Shown here: positions 15,993-24,375 of the stretch, piece by piece
Layout of the letters: every line of letters starts with the position of its first letter
Position numbering within the stretch: position 1 is the stretch's first letter
Assembly (NCBI GenBank): GCA_009699865.1
Contig: WLNJ01000013.1
Coordinates: forward strand, 1 to 41,557
DNA: 41,557 bases
Source: Actinomycetota bacterium
Lineage (GTDB): Bacteria; Actinomycetota; Thermoleophilia; Solirubrobacterales; Solirubrobacteraceae
Direction: 5' to 3'
Notes under the pieces: generated by a model
Databases searched by the model: none
What the model was told of the DNA's origin: nothing
The model's input: only the letters and a program-made list of their open reading frames with translations
Made by a program: the position numbers and the translations under genes

Positions 15993-16754
15993 ATGAAAAA
16001 ACTAACCCTCGCTTTTCTCCTTGCTTTTGCTCTTGTTCCAACCTCCGCTGCGGCTACCTCTAACGGCGTCTACGCCAAGTGGACCATCAAGGGCTCAGAT
16101 CTAACCGCCCGCACGCGCACGGGCACAATCAAATTTGGGGTGGCCGGTATACCCAACGCAACATTCAAGGTCGCTAAGCACAAGAAGGACACCGAACCAG
16201 TTGAACTCCTGACCTCAACTGGTGGCGGTGACTGGCTCACGGGAACAACTCCGTTCGGGGCAGTCTTCGGGCGGAGCGGGCCCAGCACCAAGGTCAAGTA
16301 CCTGCGCGTTGGCGAGGACACCCTGGACAACACCAACAGGACCACGACCAAGATCACATTCGCATCAGCAGTTCCTGCTGGCGTTCTTGGCATCGCGGTT
16401 GCCGATCTGGATGTGGACAAGGTCATCATCCGCGCCAAGGATGCAAGTGGGACTTACCTGACCGGGTCTCAGCTAAAGGGCACGGCAACACACAACACCT
16501 TCAACTTCTGCAAGGTAACCCGCTCGAAGCCAACCAACTGCGGACACGACACGGCCGTACCGAGCTGGCTCCCAGGAGCTACCGGCGCAACGGTTATGGG
16601 TGCCGATGTCACATCGGATGGCGCAACCGCTTGGATGCGGCCGAACCGGTCCATCAAGTCAATCACAATGACTTTCAGCGGATTCCGGAGCGTCAGCACG
16701 CACTCCTACCGCACTTGGTTGGCTGTACCGAAGTCGCCTAGCTTCACCGGCTGA
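15993..16754 (+). CDS. Secreted protein of unknown function
   Basis: The protein has 253 aa. A clear signal peptide (KKLTLAFLLAFALVPTSAAA, about residues 2-21) is followed by a Thr/Gly/Ser-rich beta-type sequence with two cysteines (in FNFCKVTRSKPTNCG) that could form a disulfide. I do not recognise a family. The middle part (TTKITFASAVPAGVLGIAVADLDVD) reads like a beta-sandwich as in surface lectin-like or CBM-like domains, but this is only an impression. The start is set by the leaderless -10 at 15980. An in-frame upstream start at 15939 would put 18 non-signal residues in front. Confidence 0.7.
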   Translation: MKKLTLAFLLAFALVPTSAAATSNGVYAKWTIKGSDLTARTRTGTIKFGVAGIPNATFKVAKHKKDTEPVELLTSTGGGDWLTGTTPFGAVFGRSGPSTKVKYLRVGEDTLDNTNRTTTKITFASAVPAGVLGIAVADLDVDKVIIRAKDASGTYLTGSQLKGTATHNTFNFCKVTRSKPTNCGHDTAVPSWLPGATGATVMGADVTSDGATAWMRPNRSIKSITMTFSGFRSVSTHSYRTWLAVPKSPSFTG

Positions 16755-16844
16755 GCCTCGGCTTAGTCAGCAGGACCCGGGGCGATGTGAACATCATCTC
16801 GGGGCGAGTGCTGGCCGTATGCGACCAGAGGGGGAACAAGGCGG

Positions 16845-16850
16845 TAAAGT
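16845..16850 (+). promoter_or_regulatory. Possible -10 element of the gene at 16896
   Basis: TAAAGT (16845-16850) places the transcript start near 16857. This would give a leader of about 39 nt to the GTG at 16896, or a leaderless message if the TTG at 16857 is used. Confidence 0.3.
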
Positions 16851-16895
16851 GTCGCTTTGGAGATCCTGTTTGTTATTGCAGTGCTGGGAGATGTC

Positions 16896-18854
16896 GTGTC
16901 TAAATCCGTAGCCAATCGTTATCAACGTCCTCGAGCTGCGTTGATAGCGGTGGGGGCAACTCTCCTCTGCGTTGGGTCACTGGCGTCGGTCGCAGCAGCG
17001 CGCCCAGCACACGCGGCTGGCTCGCTAGCCACATCCGCTATTCCGGCAAAGGATGTTCGGGCACGCGGGAAGATCGCCACGCACGCTTGGCCCGTCAAGG
17101 TTGGTCGCACGACTTACCGTTGTGGACAATCCGGAACACGCTGGTATCCGGGCAACAACGTGTCCGGTATTCGGCGCAGCGCTGGCAAGGGGCGCTTCTG
17201 GTTTGCCACATATCTGGCACAAATCCGCGCTTACCAGGCCGTTCGTCCCCAAACCGGTCGAACCCGCGGGGCAGTCAAGAGCCTTCAGAGAGCGTTCCCG
17301 CGGGCAGTTGTCGCTCGCTGCGCGAGGATGAACGGGGTTCGCGTGAGCAACAAAAAGTTGAGCCTCAAGACTGTCCGACTGGTTGGCAAGAAGGGCCTCG
17401 TAGCGAGGCAGACAGGGCCCGTCCGACGCCGAGCTGGCTCCTCCAAGGCCCGCGCTGCGGCCGATGACGGAACGGACCTTCTCCAAGTCATCAACACAGA
17501 CAGCAGCTTGAGTAACGCAGTCGTGTCCGGCACCGGCTCGATCTACCAGATCTTCCATGCCCCCAATGGCAGCATCGTGAATGTGTTTGACCCTCCAGCC
17601 CCAATCGCTGGCGCACCAGAGCCAGACGTTTCGAACCCTGGCTGTGTTGTGGGCAAGCTCGACCCCGCAACTGGAGTCACTGCCTGCCTTCTTGACAGCA
17701 ACAAGATCACTGGATGGAACCGCTACGCGCAGGGATTCCAGGGCTATTACGAGTCACCCCTCGTCCGTTTTGACGAGTCCAGCGCGATTTACATTGTCGG
17801 TGCTGACGGACCAGACCCAAGCAAATCGCCGCTTTACAGAATTGACCCGGCTGGGACGGTCACAGATCTTCTGGCAGACCATGTCGCGGGAACACTCTGG
17901 GGTGGTGGCGCAACCGTCCTCCCCAGTGGCGTGGTGGTGGCTTCCTTGAGGGAGGACCGCCGTGCCTACCTTGAACGGATCAGCCCAAGCCTTGAACGGG
18001 CAACCCTGTGCGTCTTGCCTGACCTTCCGCTCGGTGATCCCATGGAAAACATGTGTTACTACAGCCTTGCCGGGTTTACAGCGAGCGGACGTGCGCTGCT
18101 AATGGGGCAGCTGCCAGCCAACAGGCTCAGCGCCGACCACCTCCAGCTCGATAGTCCAGAGCCCACCGCCTGGGTATGGAACAACCTGGCCCCAGCGGTC
18201 TACTCGCTTGGCCCTGACGACCAGTTGTTTCCAAGACAGCCACTGCTGGCGAGCTGGGACCACGGCACCTATACGGACATGGAGCCTAAAACGACATGGG
18301 CTGAAGCAGACTGCGTCTCGAGCTGTACCGTAGGGCCGCCGAGTAGCCCTGCATTGCTCTCGGATAACAGCAGCATCGGAATTATGGGCGAGAATGGTGG
18401 CGCGACCGGCGCAGATCATGGGTATACCTCCAGCCTGATGGAGCTGGCTCCGCAGGCCAGAAAACTGAACCTCCCGGATGTAACCCAACCGCTTCTCGGC
18501 CGGCAGCTGACCGGAACCGATAAGTACGCGGTGGCGGGAATCAGCAAATCCACCACAACGTGTTTCTTTGACGGGCCCTTGTGGAGTCAGGTCGAGCAGA
18601 ACGCATACCCGTGCGATGCGGACGAGCAGCTGGCCATCTACGACAAGAGCGCCAACAACGACACACCCGTCACCCTCCCGTACCGAATTGCGATCTACGA
18701 CATGCATAGCTCCGGCGACGGCAAGACTCTCTACATAGCTGCCAAAAGAGCATCCGATGGGGCCTGGCTTGTCGGGACTGTCAACATCGCCACCGCGACG
18801 CTGTCCATCATCAGCGAGTCCAACAATCCGCCCAACAGCCTTGGGACGTTTTAA
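16896..18854 (+). CDS. Large secreted protein of unknown function, probably beta-propeller
   Basis: The protein has 652 aa. The GTG at 16896 has GGGAG 7 nt upstream and gives a well-formed signal peptide (SVANRYQRPRAALIAVGATL... cleaved near PAHA). A TTG at 16857 is an alternative. A basic, Arg-rich segment (about residues 50-180) is followed by a long region with repeated short blades (GSIYQIFHAPNGSIVNVF, SPLYRIDPAGTVTDLL, GKTLYIAAKRASDGAW), suggesting a WD40/YVTN-like propeller. Four or more cysteines may form disulfides outside the cell. I cannot assign an enzyme activity. It has no same-strand neighbour close by. Confidence 0.65.
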   Translation: MSKSVANRYQRPRAALIAVGATLLCVGSLASVAAARPAHAAGSLATSAIPAKDVRARGKIATHAWPVKVGRTTYRCGQSGTRWYPGNNVSGIRRSAGKGRFWFATYLAQIRAYQAVRPQTGRTRGAVKSLQRAFPRAVVARCARMNGVRVSNKKLSLKTVRLVGKKGLVARQTGPVRRRAGSSKARAAADDGTDLLQVINTDSSLSNAVVSGTGSIYQIFHAPNGSIVNVFDPPAPIAGAPEPDVSNPGCVVGKLDPATGVTACLLDSNKITGWNRYAQGFQGYYESPLVRFDESSAIYIVGADGPDPSKSPLYRIDPAGTVTDLLADHVAGTLWGGGATVLPSGVVVASLREDRRAYLERISPSLERATLCVLPDLPLGDPMENMCYYSLAGFTASGRALLMGQLPANRLSADHLQLDSPEPTAWVWNNLAPAVYSLGPDDQLFPRQPLLASWDHGTYTDMEPKTTWAEADCVSSCTVGPPSSPALLSDNSSIGIMGENGGATGADHGYTSSLMELAPQARKLNLPDVTQPLLGRQLTGTDKYAVAGISKSTTTCFFDGPLWSQVEQNAYPCDADEQLAIYDKSANNDTPVTLPYRIAIYDMHSSGDGKTLYIAAKRASDGAWLVGTVNIATATLSIISESNNPPNSLGTF

Positions 18855-18913
18855 CTCAACGTGCCCACGGCCACAAGGGTCTCCGACGCTCCACTCAACG
18901 GATTCCTCGCCTT

Positions 18914-19252
18914 CTAGCGCTGAGTAGGGCTGCGCCAGGGCAGATTGCCCTCTATCTCAACCTGGATTGAGAAGCTCAGTACTGTCCGGATCAGAACCAG
19001 CAGCCCCAGCGCGGCGACACTCTCCAAGGTTAGGTCGACCGCAACGGTTCTGATCAAATCTGCGGCGATGAGAACCTCTAGTCCTAGGAGCAGACCACGG
19101 CCAAGCGTCCGTCGGGTCACCACATAGGCAGCATCAGCACCGGAGCTCCGCCACGCCTTGGCGGCAAGGGCAACGGTCACCAGCGCGGCGGCGATGATCA
19201 CACCAACACCAAGCCAGTCAAAGGCCTGACCCACCTGTTCAAGATTGTTCAT
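18914..19252 (-). CDS. DUF1622 family membrane protein
   Basis: The protein has 112 aa with three hydrophobic segments. It fits DUF1622 by RRTLGRGLLLGLEVLIAADL, LIRTVLSFSIQVEIEG and the closing LPWR. The function is unknown. I start it at the ATG at 19252 (NNLEQVGQAF...), because the upstream in-frame start at 19315 would add an odd Cys-rich stretch and overlap the end of the SDR gene. It follows the SDR gene by about 40 bp on the same strand and may be cotranscribed with it. Confidence 0.8.
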   Translation of the reverse strand: MNNLEQVGQAFDWLGVGVIIAAALVTVALAAKAWRSSGADAAYVVTRRTLGRGLLLGLEVLIAADLIRTVAVDLTLESVAALGLLVLIRTVLSFSIQVEIEGNLPWRSPTQR

Positions 19253-19292
19253 GGGACCTACTGTGGCACAACAGCCCGAACCGGAGGCTGAA

Positions 19293-20087
19293 TCAGTGCA
19301 GCAGTCGACCCCCATCGACGACCATCTGGGACCCGGTCATGTACGTCGACATGTCGGATGCGAGGAACAGGGCAGCCATCGCGATCTCGTCTGGGTCTCC
19401 CATTCGCCCGAGCGGGATCATCGATTCGAACTCGGCGATCATTGCTGCGTCCATTCCGCTCACACCAGGAGTGCTTACCCCGCCGGGAGCGATCGCATTG
19501 ACGCGTATTCCATGGGGAGCTAGTTCTAGGGCCACGCTCTTAGTGAACCCCCAGGCACCGTGTTTGGACGCGTCGTAATGGGAGAGGCCGACCATTGAGG
19601 GGTGGAGTGCGTCAATCGATGTGATGTTCACAATCCGGCCGCCCCGTCCTCGCTCAACCATCTCGCGGGATGCAGCCTGAGTACAGAGGAAGATGCCTGT
19701 CAGGTTGATCTCCACGACCCGACGGAACTGGTCGGGGTCCATCTCAAGCATTGGCATTGAGGGGTAGATCCCCGCGTTGTTGATGAGAATGTCGACGGCG
19801 CCGAACGCCTTCACGGTATTGGCGACCATGGCCTCGACTGCGTCGCCGTCGCTGACATCCGTATCCGTGGCCAGCGCACTCTCGGCCCTTGCGTCAATGA
19901 ACTGACTTACAAGTTCGTCGCGAACCGAATTTGGGTCACTGACCACAACATTGGCGCCTGCCTCGTGAAGTCGCTGGGCAATTGCCCGCCCAATTCCCAT
20001 CGCCCCGCCAGTGACGATGGCCGTCTTTCCTTCAAGGGAAATGGCTTCTTTGAGCGATTCAGGATGGTGGCTGGTTTGTGTGCCCAT
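19293..20087 (-). CDS. Short-chain dehydrogenase/reductase (classical SDR)
   Basis: The protein has 264 aa. The Rossmann motif is TGGAMGIG (residues 26-33), followed by NNAG (103-106) and catalytic S157, Y171 and K175 (YDASK), with the PG motif APGGVSTPG. An aspartate at the end of beta 2 (SDPN) suggests NAD+ rather than NADP+ preference. It interconverts an alcohol and a ketone on an unidentified substrate. The start ATG at 20087 is weakly supported by GGGAG 9 nt upstream. The neighbours (DUF1622 and a small membrane protein) give no clue to the substrate. Confidence 0.88.
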   Translation of the reverse strand: MGTQTSHHPESLKEAISLEGKTAIVTGGAMGIGRAIAQRLHEAGANVVVSDPNSVRDELVSQFIDARAESALATDTDVSDGDAVEAMVANTVKAFGAVDILINNAGIYPSMPMLEMDPDQFRRVVEINLTGIFLCTQAASREMVERGRGGRIVNITSIDALHPSMVGLSHYDASKHGAWGFTKSVALELAPHGIRVNAIAPGGVSTPGVSGMDAAMIAEFESMIPLGRMGDPDEIAMAALFLASDMSTYMTGSQMVVDGGRLLH

Positions 20088-20166
20088 GCGACCACACTCC
20101 CAGCCTTCTCACACCTGCGCCACAAAACTCGTGGACCCGATCCCGCAACTCCCTGCTCTGGTCGGT

Positions 20167-20547
20167 CTAGTTGGTCAGCGCCCAGATGGCTAGCGCCGGC
20201 AAGCCGATACTGATTGTGCTGAAGGAGATGACGGCGATGCCCCTGTACACGGGGTGCTCCGAAACCTTCTCTCCCCATGCAAGTGGGAAGAACAGCACCG
20301 GATTGACCATCGAGCCAAAAGCCACCAAGCCACGGATCCAGTTAGGCATGCCCGGTGCGACCGCCTGAATGGCAATCAGGATCAACCCCATCATCAGCCA
20401 ATCGATGTGCATCTGAAGGAACCGGTGAGGAACTGGGACACCCCTTGAGCGGAACCAGTTGGCGTTTTGTGTGGCTGCAACGACAAGCCAGCCAGAGGCT
20501 CCCCCAAGAGCAAGGGAGATAAGACCAAGCGAGGTCAGGAGGGGCAC
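20167..20547 (-). CDS. Four-helix membrane protein (distantly hydroxylaminobenzene-mutase-like)
   Basis: The protein has 126 aa and four hydrophobic helices. A conserved-looking HRFLQMHIDWLMMGLILIA segment and the spacing of the helices recall the small hydroxylaminobenzene mutase family and related membrane proteins, but I would not assign that activity. The start is a GTG at 20547. It has the best promoter of the window: TTGACA (20584-20579 on the minus strand), a 19-nt spacer, TAGGCT (20559-20554) and then 6 nt to the GTG, so translation should be leaderless. Confidence 0.65.
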   Translation of the reverse strand: MPLLTSLGLISLALGGASGWLVVAATQNANWFRSRGVPVPHRFLQMHIDWLMMGLILIAIQAVAPGMPNWIRGLVAFGSMVNPVLFFPLAWGEKVSEHPVYRGIAVISFSTISIGLPALAIWALTN

Positions 20548-20584
20548 AAAGGGAGCCTATCCGATCGCCTTGACGCTGTGTCAA
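20548..20584 (-). promoter_or_regulatory. Complete leaderless promoter of the gene at 20547
   Basis: On the minus strand a perfect -35 TTGACA (20584-20579), a 19-nt spacer and -10 TAGGCT (20559-20554) are followed by GTG at 20547-20545 after 6 nt. This is the strongest single case of the leaderless pattern. Confidence 0.65.
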
Positions 20585-20611
20585 ACATTCACCTCTATTG
20601 GGGTGAGCCGC

Positions 20612-20653
20612 ACAAAGAAGCGGGGCCCGGCTCTTTCGAACCGAACCCCGCTT
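20612..20653 (-). terminator. Rho-independent terminator of groESL
   Basis: On the minus strand AAGCGGGG (20653-20646) pairs with CCCCGCTT (20625-20618) and is followed by CTTTGTG. It sits about 40 nt past the groEL stop. Confidence 0.7.
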
Positions 20654-20691
20654 GCACAACAAAGCGTTTGTTACTCAGGCGGATGCCTGGG

Positions 20692-22317
20692 TTACATCAT
20701 CCCGCTCATGTCGGGCATGCCGCCGCCTGCTGATCCACCCTCGTCCTGAACCTCGGCGACAATCGCCTCGGTGGTGAGGATGTTCTTCGCGATCGACGCT
20801 GCATTCTGCAGTGCCGAACGGGTGACCATGGCTGGGTCGATGACGCCTGCAGCAACAAGATCAACAATCTCGTTGGTGGCTGCGTTCAGGCCGAAGCCTG
20901 CCTTTGCCTTGCGTACGTCATTGACCACGACCGAGCCCTCAAGGCCAGCGTTGGCAGAAATCTGCCTAAGCGGCTCTTCGAGTGAGCGGAGGATGATCCT
21001 CGCACCAGTGCGCTCGTCCTCGTCCTCAATTGCATCGAGGTCGATGGCGCTCGACGCTGCCAGAAGTGCTGTGCCGCCACCCGCAACGATGCCCTCTTCG
21101 AGAGCTGCGCGAGTTGCCTGCAGAGCGTCTTCGACGCGGTGCTTCTTTTCCTTCATCTCTGTCTCGGTTGCAGCGCCTACCTTGACGACTGCGACACCAC
21201 CGGAGAGCTTGGCGAGCCTCTCCTGCAGCTTCTCCCGATCGAAATCGGAATCGGTGTTGTCGATTTCAGACTTGATCTGCTTGATCCTGCCCTTGATCGC
21301 GTCACCTTCGCCGGCTCCGTCAATGATGGTCGTGGCGTCCTTGCCAACAACCACACGACGTGCCTTACCGAGCTGGCTTGCCTGAGTGTTCTCAAGCTTG
21401 AGACCCATCTCTTCGGTGATTACTTCACCACCGGTGAGAATGGCGATGTCTTCAAGCATGCGCTTACGGCGATCGCCGAAGCCCGGTGCCTTAACTGCAA
21501 CACCGGTGAACAGGCCACGGAGCTTGTTCACCACGAGGGTTGCAAGGGACTCGCCCTCAACATCCTCCGCAATGATCAGGAGTGGCTTGCCCTGCTGAGA
21601 CACCTGCTCAATGATCGGAAGAAGGTCCCGGATGGAAGCAATCTTCTGATTAGCAATCAGGATGTATGGGTCTTCGAGAATGGCTTCCATGCTGTCCTGG
21701 TCAGTGACCATGTACGGCGAGATGTAGCCCTTGTCGAACTGCATGCCCTCTGTGAATTCGAGGTCCATGCCGAACGTCTGGCCTTCCTCGACGTTGACAA
21801 CGCCGTCCTTGCCTACCTTTTCGATTGCGTCGGCGATTACGTCGCCGATTTCATCGTCACCGGCTGAGATCGTTGCAACGCGGGAGATCTGGTCCTTGCC
21901 AGAAATCTCCTTGCTCTGCTTGCCGATCTCTTCGACGACTGCGTCAACAGCCTTCTCGATGCCGCGCTTAAGCGCGATTGGGTTGGCGCCGGCAGCAACG
22001 TTCTTCAGGCCGGTGCGGACGATTGCCTGAGCGAGCACGGTTGCGGTTGTCGTGCCGTCACCGGCAACGTCATTGGTTGCCGTGGCAACCTCGCGTACGA
22101 GCTGTGCGCCCTGGTTCTCGAAAACGTCCTCAACTTCGATCTCACGGGCGATGGTTACACCGTCGTTCGTGATTGTTGGGGCGCCGAACTTCTTGTCAAG
22201 GACTACGTAACGGCCCTTGGGCCCCAGCGTTACCTTGACTGCGTTTGCGACTGCGTCGACACCGCGCTCAAGCGCTTGACGTGCCTCACTGTCGAACTTG
22301 ATTTCCTTGTGTGCCAT
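20692..22317 (-). CDS. groEL: Chaperonin GroEL (Hsp60)
   Basis: The protein has 541 aa, the standard length. Standard GroEL sequence runs throughout: [35 protein letters not shown], the ATP-site [32 protein letters not shown] (seen as [15 protein letters not shown]), and a Gly/Met C-terminus ([11 protein letters not shown]). Together with GroES it folds proteins in the cytosol in an ATP-dependent tetradecamer. It is 14 bp downstream of groES in one operon under a CIRCE element and ends at a terminator. The Gly-Met tail, rather than a His-rich one, is typical of the housekeeping copy. Confidence 0.98.
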   Translation of the reverse strand: MAHKEIKFDSEARQALERGVDAVANAVKVTLGPKGRYVVLDKKFGAPTITNDGVTIAREIEVEDVFENQGAQLVREVATATNDVAGDGTTTATVLAQAIVRTGLKNVAAGANPIALKRGIEKAVDAVVEEIGKQSKEISGKDQISRVATISAGDDEIGDVIADAIEKVGKDGVVNVEEGQTFGMDLEFTEGMQFDKGYISPYMVTDQDSMEAILEDPYILIANQKIASIRDLLPIIEQVSQQGKPLLIIAEDVEGESLATLVVNKLRGLFTGVAVKAPGFGDRRKRMLEDIAILTGGEVITEEMGLKLENTQASQLGKARRVVVGKDATTIIDGAGEGDAIKGRIKQIKSEIDNTDSDFDREKLQERLAKLSGGVAVVKVGAATETEMKEKKHRVEDALQATRAALEEGIVAGGGTALLAASSAIDLDAIEDEDERTGARIILRSLEEPLRQISANAGLEGSVVVNDVRKAKAGFGLNAATNEIVDLVAAGVIDPAMVTRSALQNAASIAKNILTTEAIVAEVQDEGGSAGGGMPDMSGMM

Positions 22318-22331
22318 TAGTCAGATTCTCC

Positions 22332-22619
22332 TTATGACTCGACGATGGCAAGCACATCAGATTCACGGAGGACAAGAAGGTCCTCACCGTCAACCTTGAT
22401 CTCTGTGCCGCCGTACTTGCTGTAGAGGACTTCGTCCCCTGTTTTCACGTCGAGCGGGATTCGCTCTCCGTCTTCCACACGGCCTTCGCCTACAGCGATG
22501 ACCTTGCCTTTCTGTGGCTTCTCCTTGGCGGTATCGGGAAGGACAAGGCCACTGATTGTGGTCTCTTCCTCATCGATTGCCTGGACGATCAGCCGGTCTC
22601 CAAGGGGCTTAAGTTTCAT
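22332..22619 (-). CDS. groES: Co-chaperonin GroES (Hsp10)
   Basis: The protein has 95 aa. It begins [20 protein letters not shown] and includes the mobile loop [16 protein letters not shown] and the closing DVLAIVES. It caps the GroEL ring. The ATG at 22619 fits the family start and has GGAGG 10 nt upstream. A longer in-frame reading from 22721 would translate through the CIRCE element and is wrong. It is the first gene of the groESL operon. Confidence 0.97.
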   Translation of the reverse strand: MKLKPLGDRLIVQAIDEEETTISGLVLPDTAKEKPQKGKVIAVGEGRVEDGERIPLDVKTGDEVLYSKYGGTEIKVDGEDLLVLRESDVLAIVES

Positions 22620-22710
22620 ATCCCTTAGACCTCCATTCCGTCGTTGGTTTGCTTGGTTAACAGTGTTTGCCCCATAAAACAGTTGTTTCGGGGGCGGTGC
22701 GGCTTCAAAC

Positions 22711-22737
22711 TTGGCACTCAAGGGCTACGAGTGCCAA
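22711..22737 (-). promoter_or_regulatory. CIRCE operator (HrcA binding site)
   Basis: TTGGCACTC (22711-22719), nine bases and GAGTGCCAA (22729-22737) form the 9-9-9 inverted repeat of the CIRCE element (consensus TTAGCACTC-N9-GAGTGCTAA), with matching changes in both arms. It should be bound by the HrcA repressor, with relief on heat shock. No hrcA gene is in the window. Confidence 0.93.
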
Positions 22738-22747
22738 GCGAAGCTCC

Positions 22748-22753
22748 AGATTA
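22748..22753 (-). promoter_or_regulatory. Probable -10 of the groESL promoter
   Basis: TAATCT (22753-22748, minus strand) is 10 nt upstream of the CIRCE. This would place transcription start at the operator, the usual arrangement. Confidence 0.4.
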
Positions 22754-22838
22754 GCGCAAGTATGGTCCCAATCCGGGCCAGCAGGGGAAATGTCACAACC
22801 CTGAGGCTGCTTTATGCGCGGGCGTGGCTGCTACTGAA

Positions 22839-23237
22839 CTAGTTGCGTGCGCCGCCGAGGCCGCGCAAACGGTCCTCGAAATCACTGGCACGGTCAACTA
22901 TCTGCGAGAAACGGACGATAGTGACCGTATCGTCAAGCGTCACTGGGCGATCATAGATCTGCTCCAGGAACGACATAAGGTCCTCAACCCTTCGGCACTC
23001 AGGGTTGTCGTGCTGAATCTCATGAGGACTGAGATCCTTCAGGCGCTTGACCTCAACATCGTCAATCACAGCCTCAAAAACACGTTCACGCGGGGAATGC
23101 TTGAAGCCAATGGTGACAAGGACAAGGTCGTTGCGCTCGTACTTGTGGGACTTGTCGCCAAGGCGGATCGTCCCGCTCTTGCGGCCGTTCCTGAGTTGGT
23201 CTGCGAAGACCTGTGAATAGAAGTTGAGAACCTTCAT
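22839..23237 (-). CDS. ASCH domain protein
   Basis: The protein has 132 aa. The ASCH/PUA-like pattern is VLNFYSQVFADQLRNGRKSGTIRLG near the start (basic GRKSGTIR pocket), then a beta barrel with YERNDLVLVTIG and VFEAVIDDVEVKRLKDL. ASCH domains bind RNA or modified nucleosides, and some cleave N4-acetylcytidine or RNA. The start ATG at 23237 lies 17 bp after the Nudix gene, so this is probably the last gene of the GDPD-Crp-Nudix operon. Confidence 0.8.
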   Translation of the reverse strand: MKVLNFYSQVFADQLRNGRKSGTIRLGDKSHKYERNDLVLVTIGFKHSPRERVFEAVIDDVEVKRLKDLSPHEIQHDNPECRRVEDLMSFLEQIYDRPVTLDDTVTIVRFSQIVDRASDFEDRLRGLGGARN

Positions 23238-23254
23238 AACTTGTACAGGAGAGC

Positions 23255-23680
23255 CTAGCGGCCAACTGCTAGGCGGAGCATCTCGCGCTCGCCGTCAAAT
23301 GTCAATGCCTCCAGCGCTTCATCGACCGGCATCCACTCCACGGAAACAACCTCATCGTCGTGATCCTTGAAGTCTCCCCCTACCTTCTTGAACTCAAAGA
23401 ACACAACCGACTTGTGGACTGACCGGCGCGAACGGCGATACCAGTAGCGGACCTCATCAAGCTCTCGGACCACTTCGCAGACCAGGCCCGTCTCCTCGAG
23501 TACCTCACGTGTTGCTGCCTCGACTGCGGTCTCGCCGGGATCAAGATGGCCCTTAGGCAAGGCAAGCGCCCTGCGGCCCTTGGCGGTCTTCTTCTTGGGG
23601 ACAATCACGCAGACGCGATCGCCATCCAGCACAACACCACCGGCCGAGTGCTCCTCGGGTTCGCCTTGGCGCCTGCTCAC
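23255..23680 (-). CDS. Nudix hydrolase
   Basis: The protein has 141 aa. The Nudix box spans residues 44-66, with GHLDPGETAVEAATRE followed by VLEETGL. The preceding LPKG and the VPKKKTAKGRRALA lead resemble the diadenosine-polyphosphate/MutT-like hydrolases with a basic N-terminus. It removes a nucleoside diphosphate linked to another group; the substrate is not determined. The GTG start overlaps the Crp/Fnr stop (GTGA), so it is translated by coupling. Confidence 0.9.
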   Translation of the reverse strand: MSRRQGEPEEHSAGGVVLDGDRVCVIVPKKKTAKGRRALALPKGHLDPGETAVEAATREVLEETGLVCEVVRELDEVRYWYRRSRRSVHKSVVFFEFKKVGGDFKDHDDEVVSVEWMPVDEALEALTFDGEREMLRLAVGR

Positions 23681-24375
23681 CAGACCCAGCCCTCAAGCGC
23701 AGGCGGGTCAACCACAATCAGCCGACCGCGTCCTTGCTTGACGACTCCAGCACGCGAAAGCTCGGCGAGGAAACGGCTCGCTGACTCACGTGAGGTTCCA
23801 GCCAACTGCGCAATCTCTGCCTGTGTGGCAACAACCTGAGTCGGACCAGGGCCAGCGCCTTCAACGCGCGCTCGGTCCACCAGCTCGCGGATGGCTGCTG
23901 CTACGCGACCTTGGACGGTCTGGAAGGAACGGCGCTCGATCCGCTGATTAGCAATGCGGAGCCGACGGGCCAAAGCTGCAGCCAGTTCCAAACCGAGGTC
24001 AGCGTTGGCCACGACGAGGGCCTTCATGTCGGAACCGGTGATAGCAAGGGTCTCTACATCGTCCAAAGCCTCAACCGTGGCTGACCGAGTCTCAGCGTCA
24101 AACAGGGACAACTCACCAAAAATGTCACCTGGACCGAAGTTACCGAGCGTAATCTGGCGGCCATCCGGATGCTCGCCGATAGCCCTAGCGTGCCCGGATC
24201 GGATCACGTAACAGGACTCTCCGGGGTCGCCAGCATGGAAGATCGCTGAACCCGAAGCAAACGCACGCGGTACCGCCACTGCTGCGATATGGAGCAGTGC
24301 ATCCTCAGGAAGGGCTGAAAACAGCCTTGTTGAGCCGAGCAGGTCGGCGGCGTCGTTAGTTAGTTCGCGGTTCAT
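23677..24375 (-). CDS. Crp/Fnr family regulator with cyclic-nucleotide pocket
   Basis: The protein has 232 aa. The cNMP-binding domain (about residues 15-130) carries the phosphate-binding cassette FGELSLFDAETRSATVEA, with E88, R97 and S98 as in CRP, so it can plausibly bind cAMP. The HTH_Crp domain (about 174-220) contains ATQAEIAQLAGTSRESASRF and a winged end. There is no N-terminal cysteine cluster, so it is not an FNR iron-sulfur sensor. It overlaps the GDPD stop and the Nudix start, placing a regulator in the middle of the operon. Confidence 0.9.
   Translation of the reverse strand: MNRELTNDAADLLGSTRLFSALPEDALLHIAAVAVPRAFASGSAIFHAGDPGESCYVIRSGHARAIGEHPDGRQITLGNFGPGDIFGELSLFDAETRSATVEALDDVETLAITGSDMKALVVANADLGLELAAALARRLRIANQRIERRSFQTVQGRVAAAIRELVDRARVEGAGPGPTQVVATQAEIAQLAGTSRESASRFLAELSRAGVVKQGRGRLIVVDPPALEGWVW

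Noticed and set aside
16755-16895. Terminator or regulatory hairpin between the two secreted-protein genes
   Set aside because: Short GATGT/ACATC pairs exist, but no stable stem with a T-tract is visible.
19253-19315. Cys-rich N-terminal extension of the DUF1622 protein (CC-x8-CC)
   Set aside because: It overlaps the end of the SDR gene, is not typical of the family, and the ATG at 19252 fits the family start.
20771-21867. Long open frames opposite groEL (204 and 242 aa)
   Set aside because: They lie wholly inside groEL on the other strand, have no ribosome binding site and follow from its codon bias.
22620-22721. N-terminal extension of GroES to 129 aa
   Set aside because: It would translate the CIRCE operator, and the family starts at KLKPLGDR.
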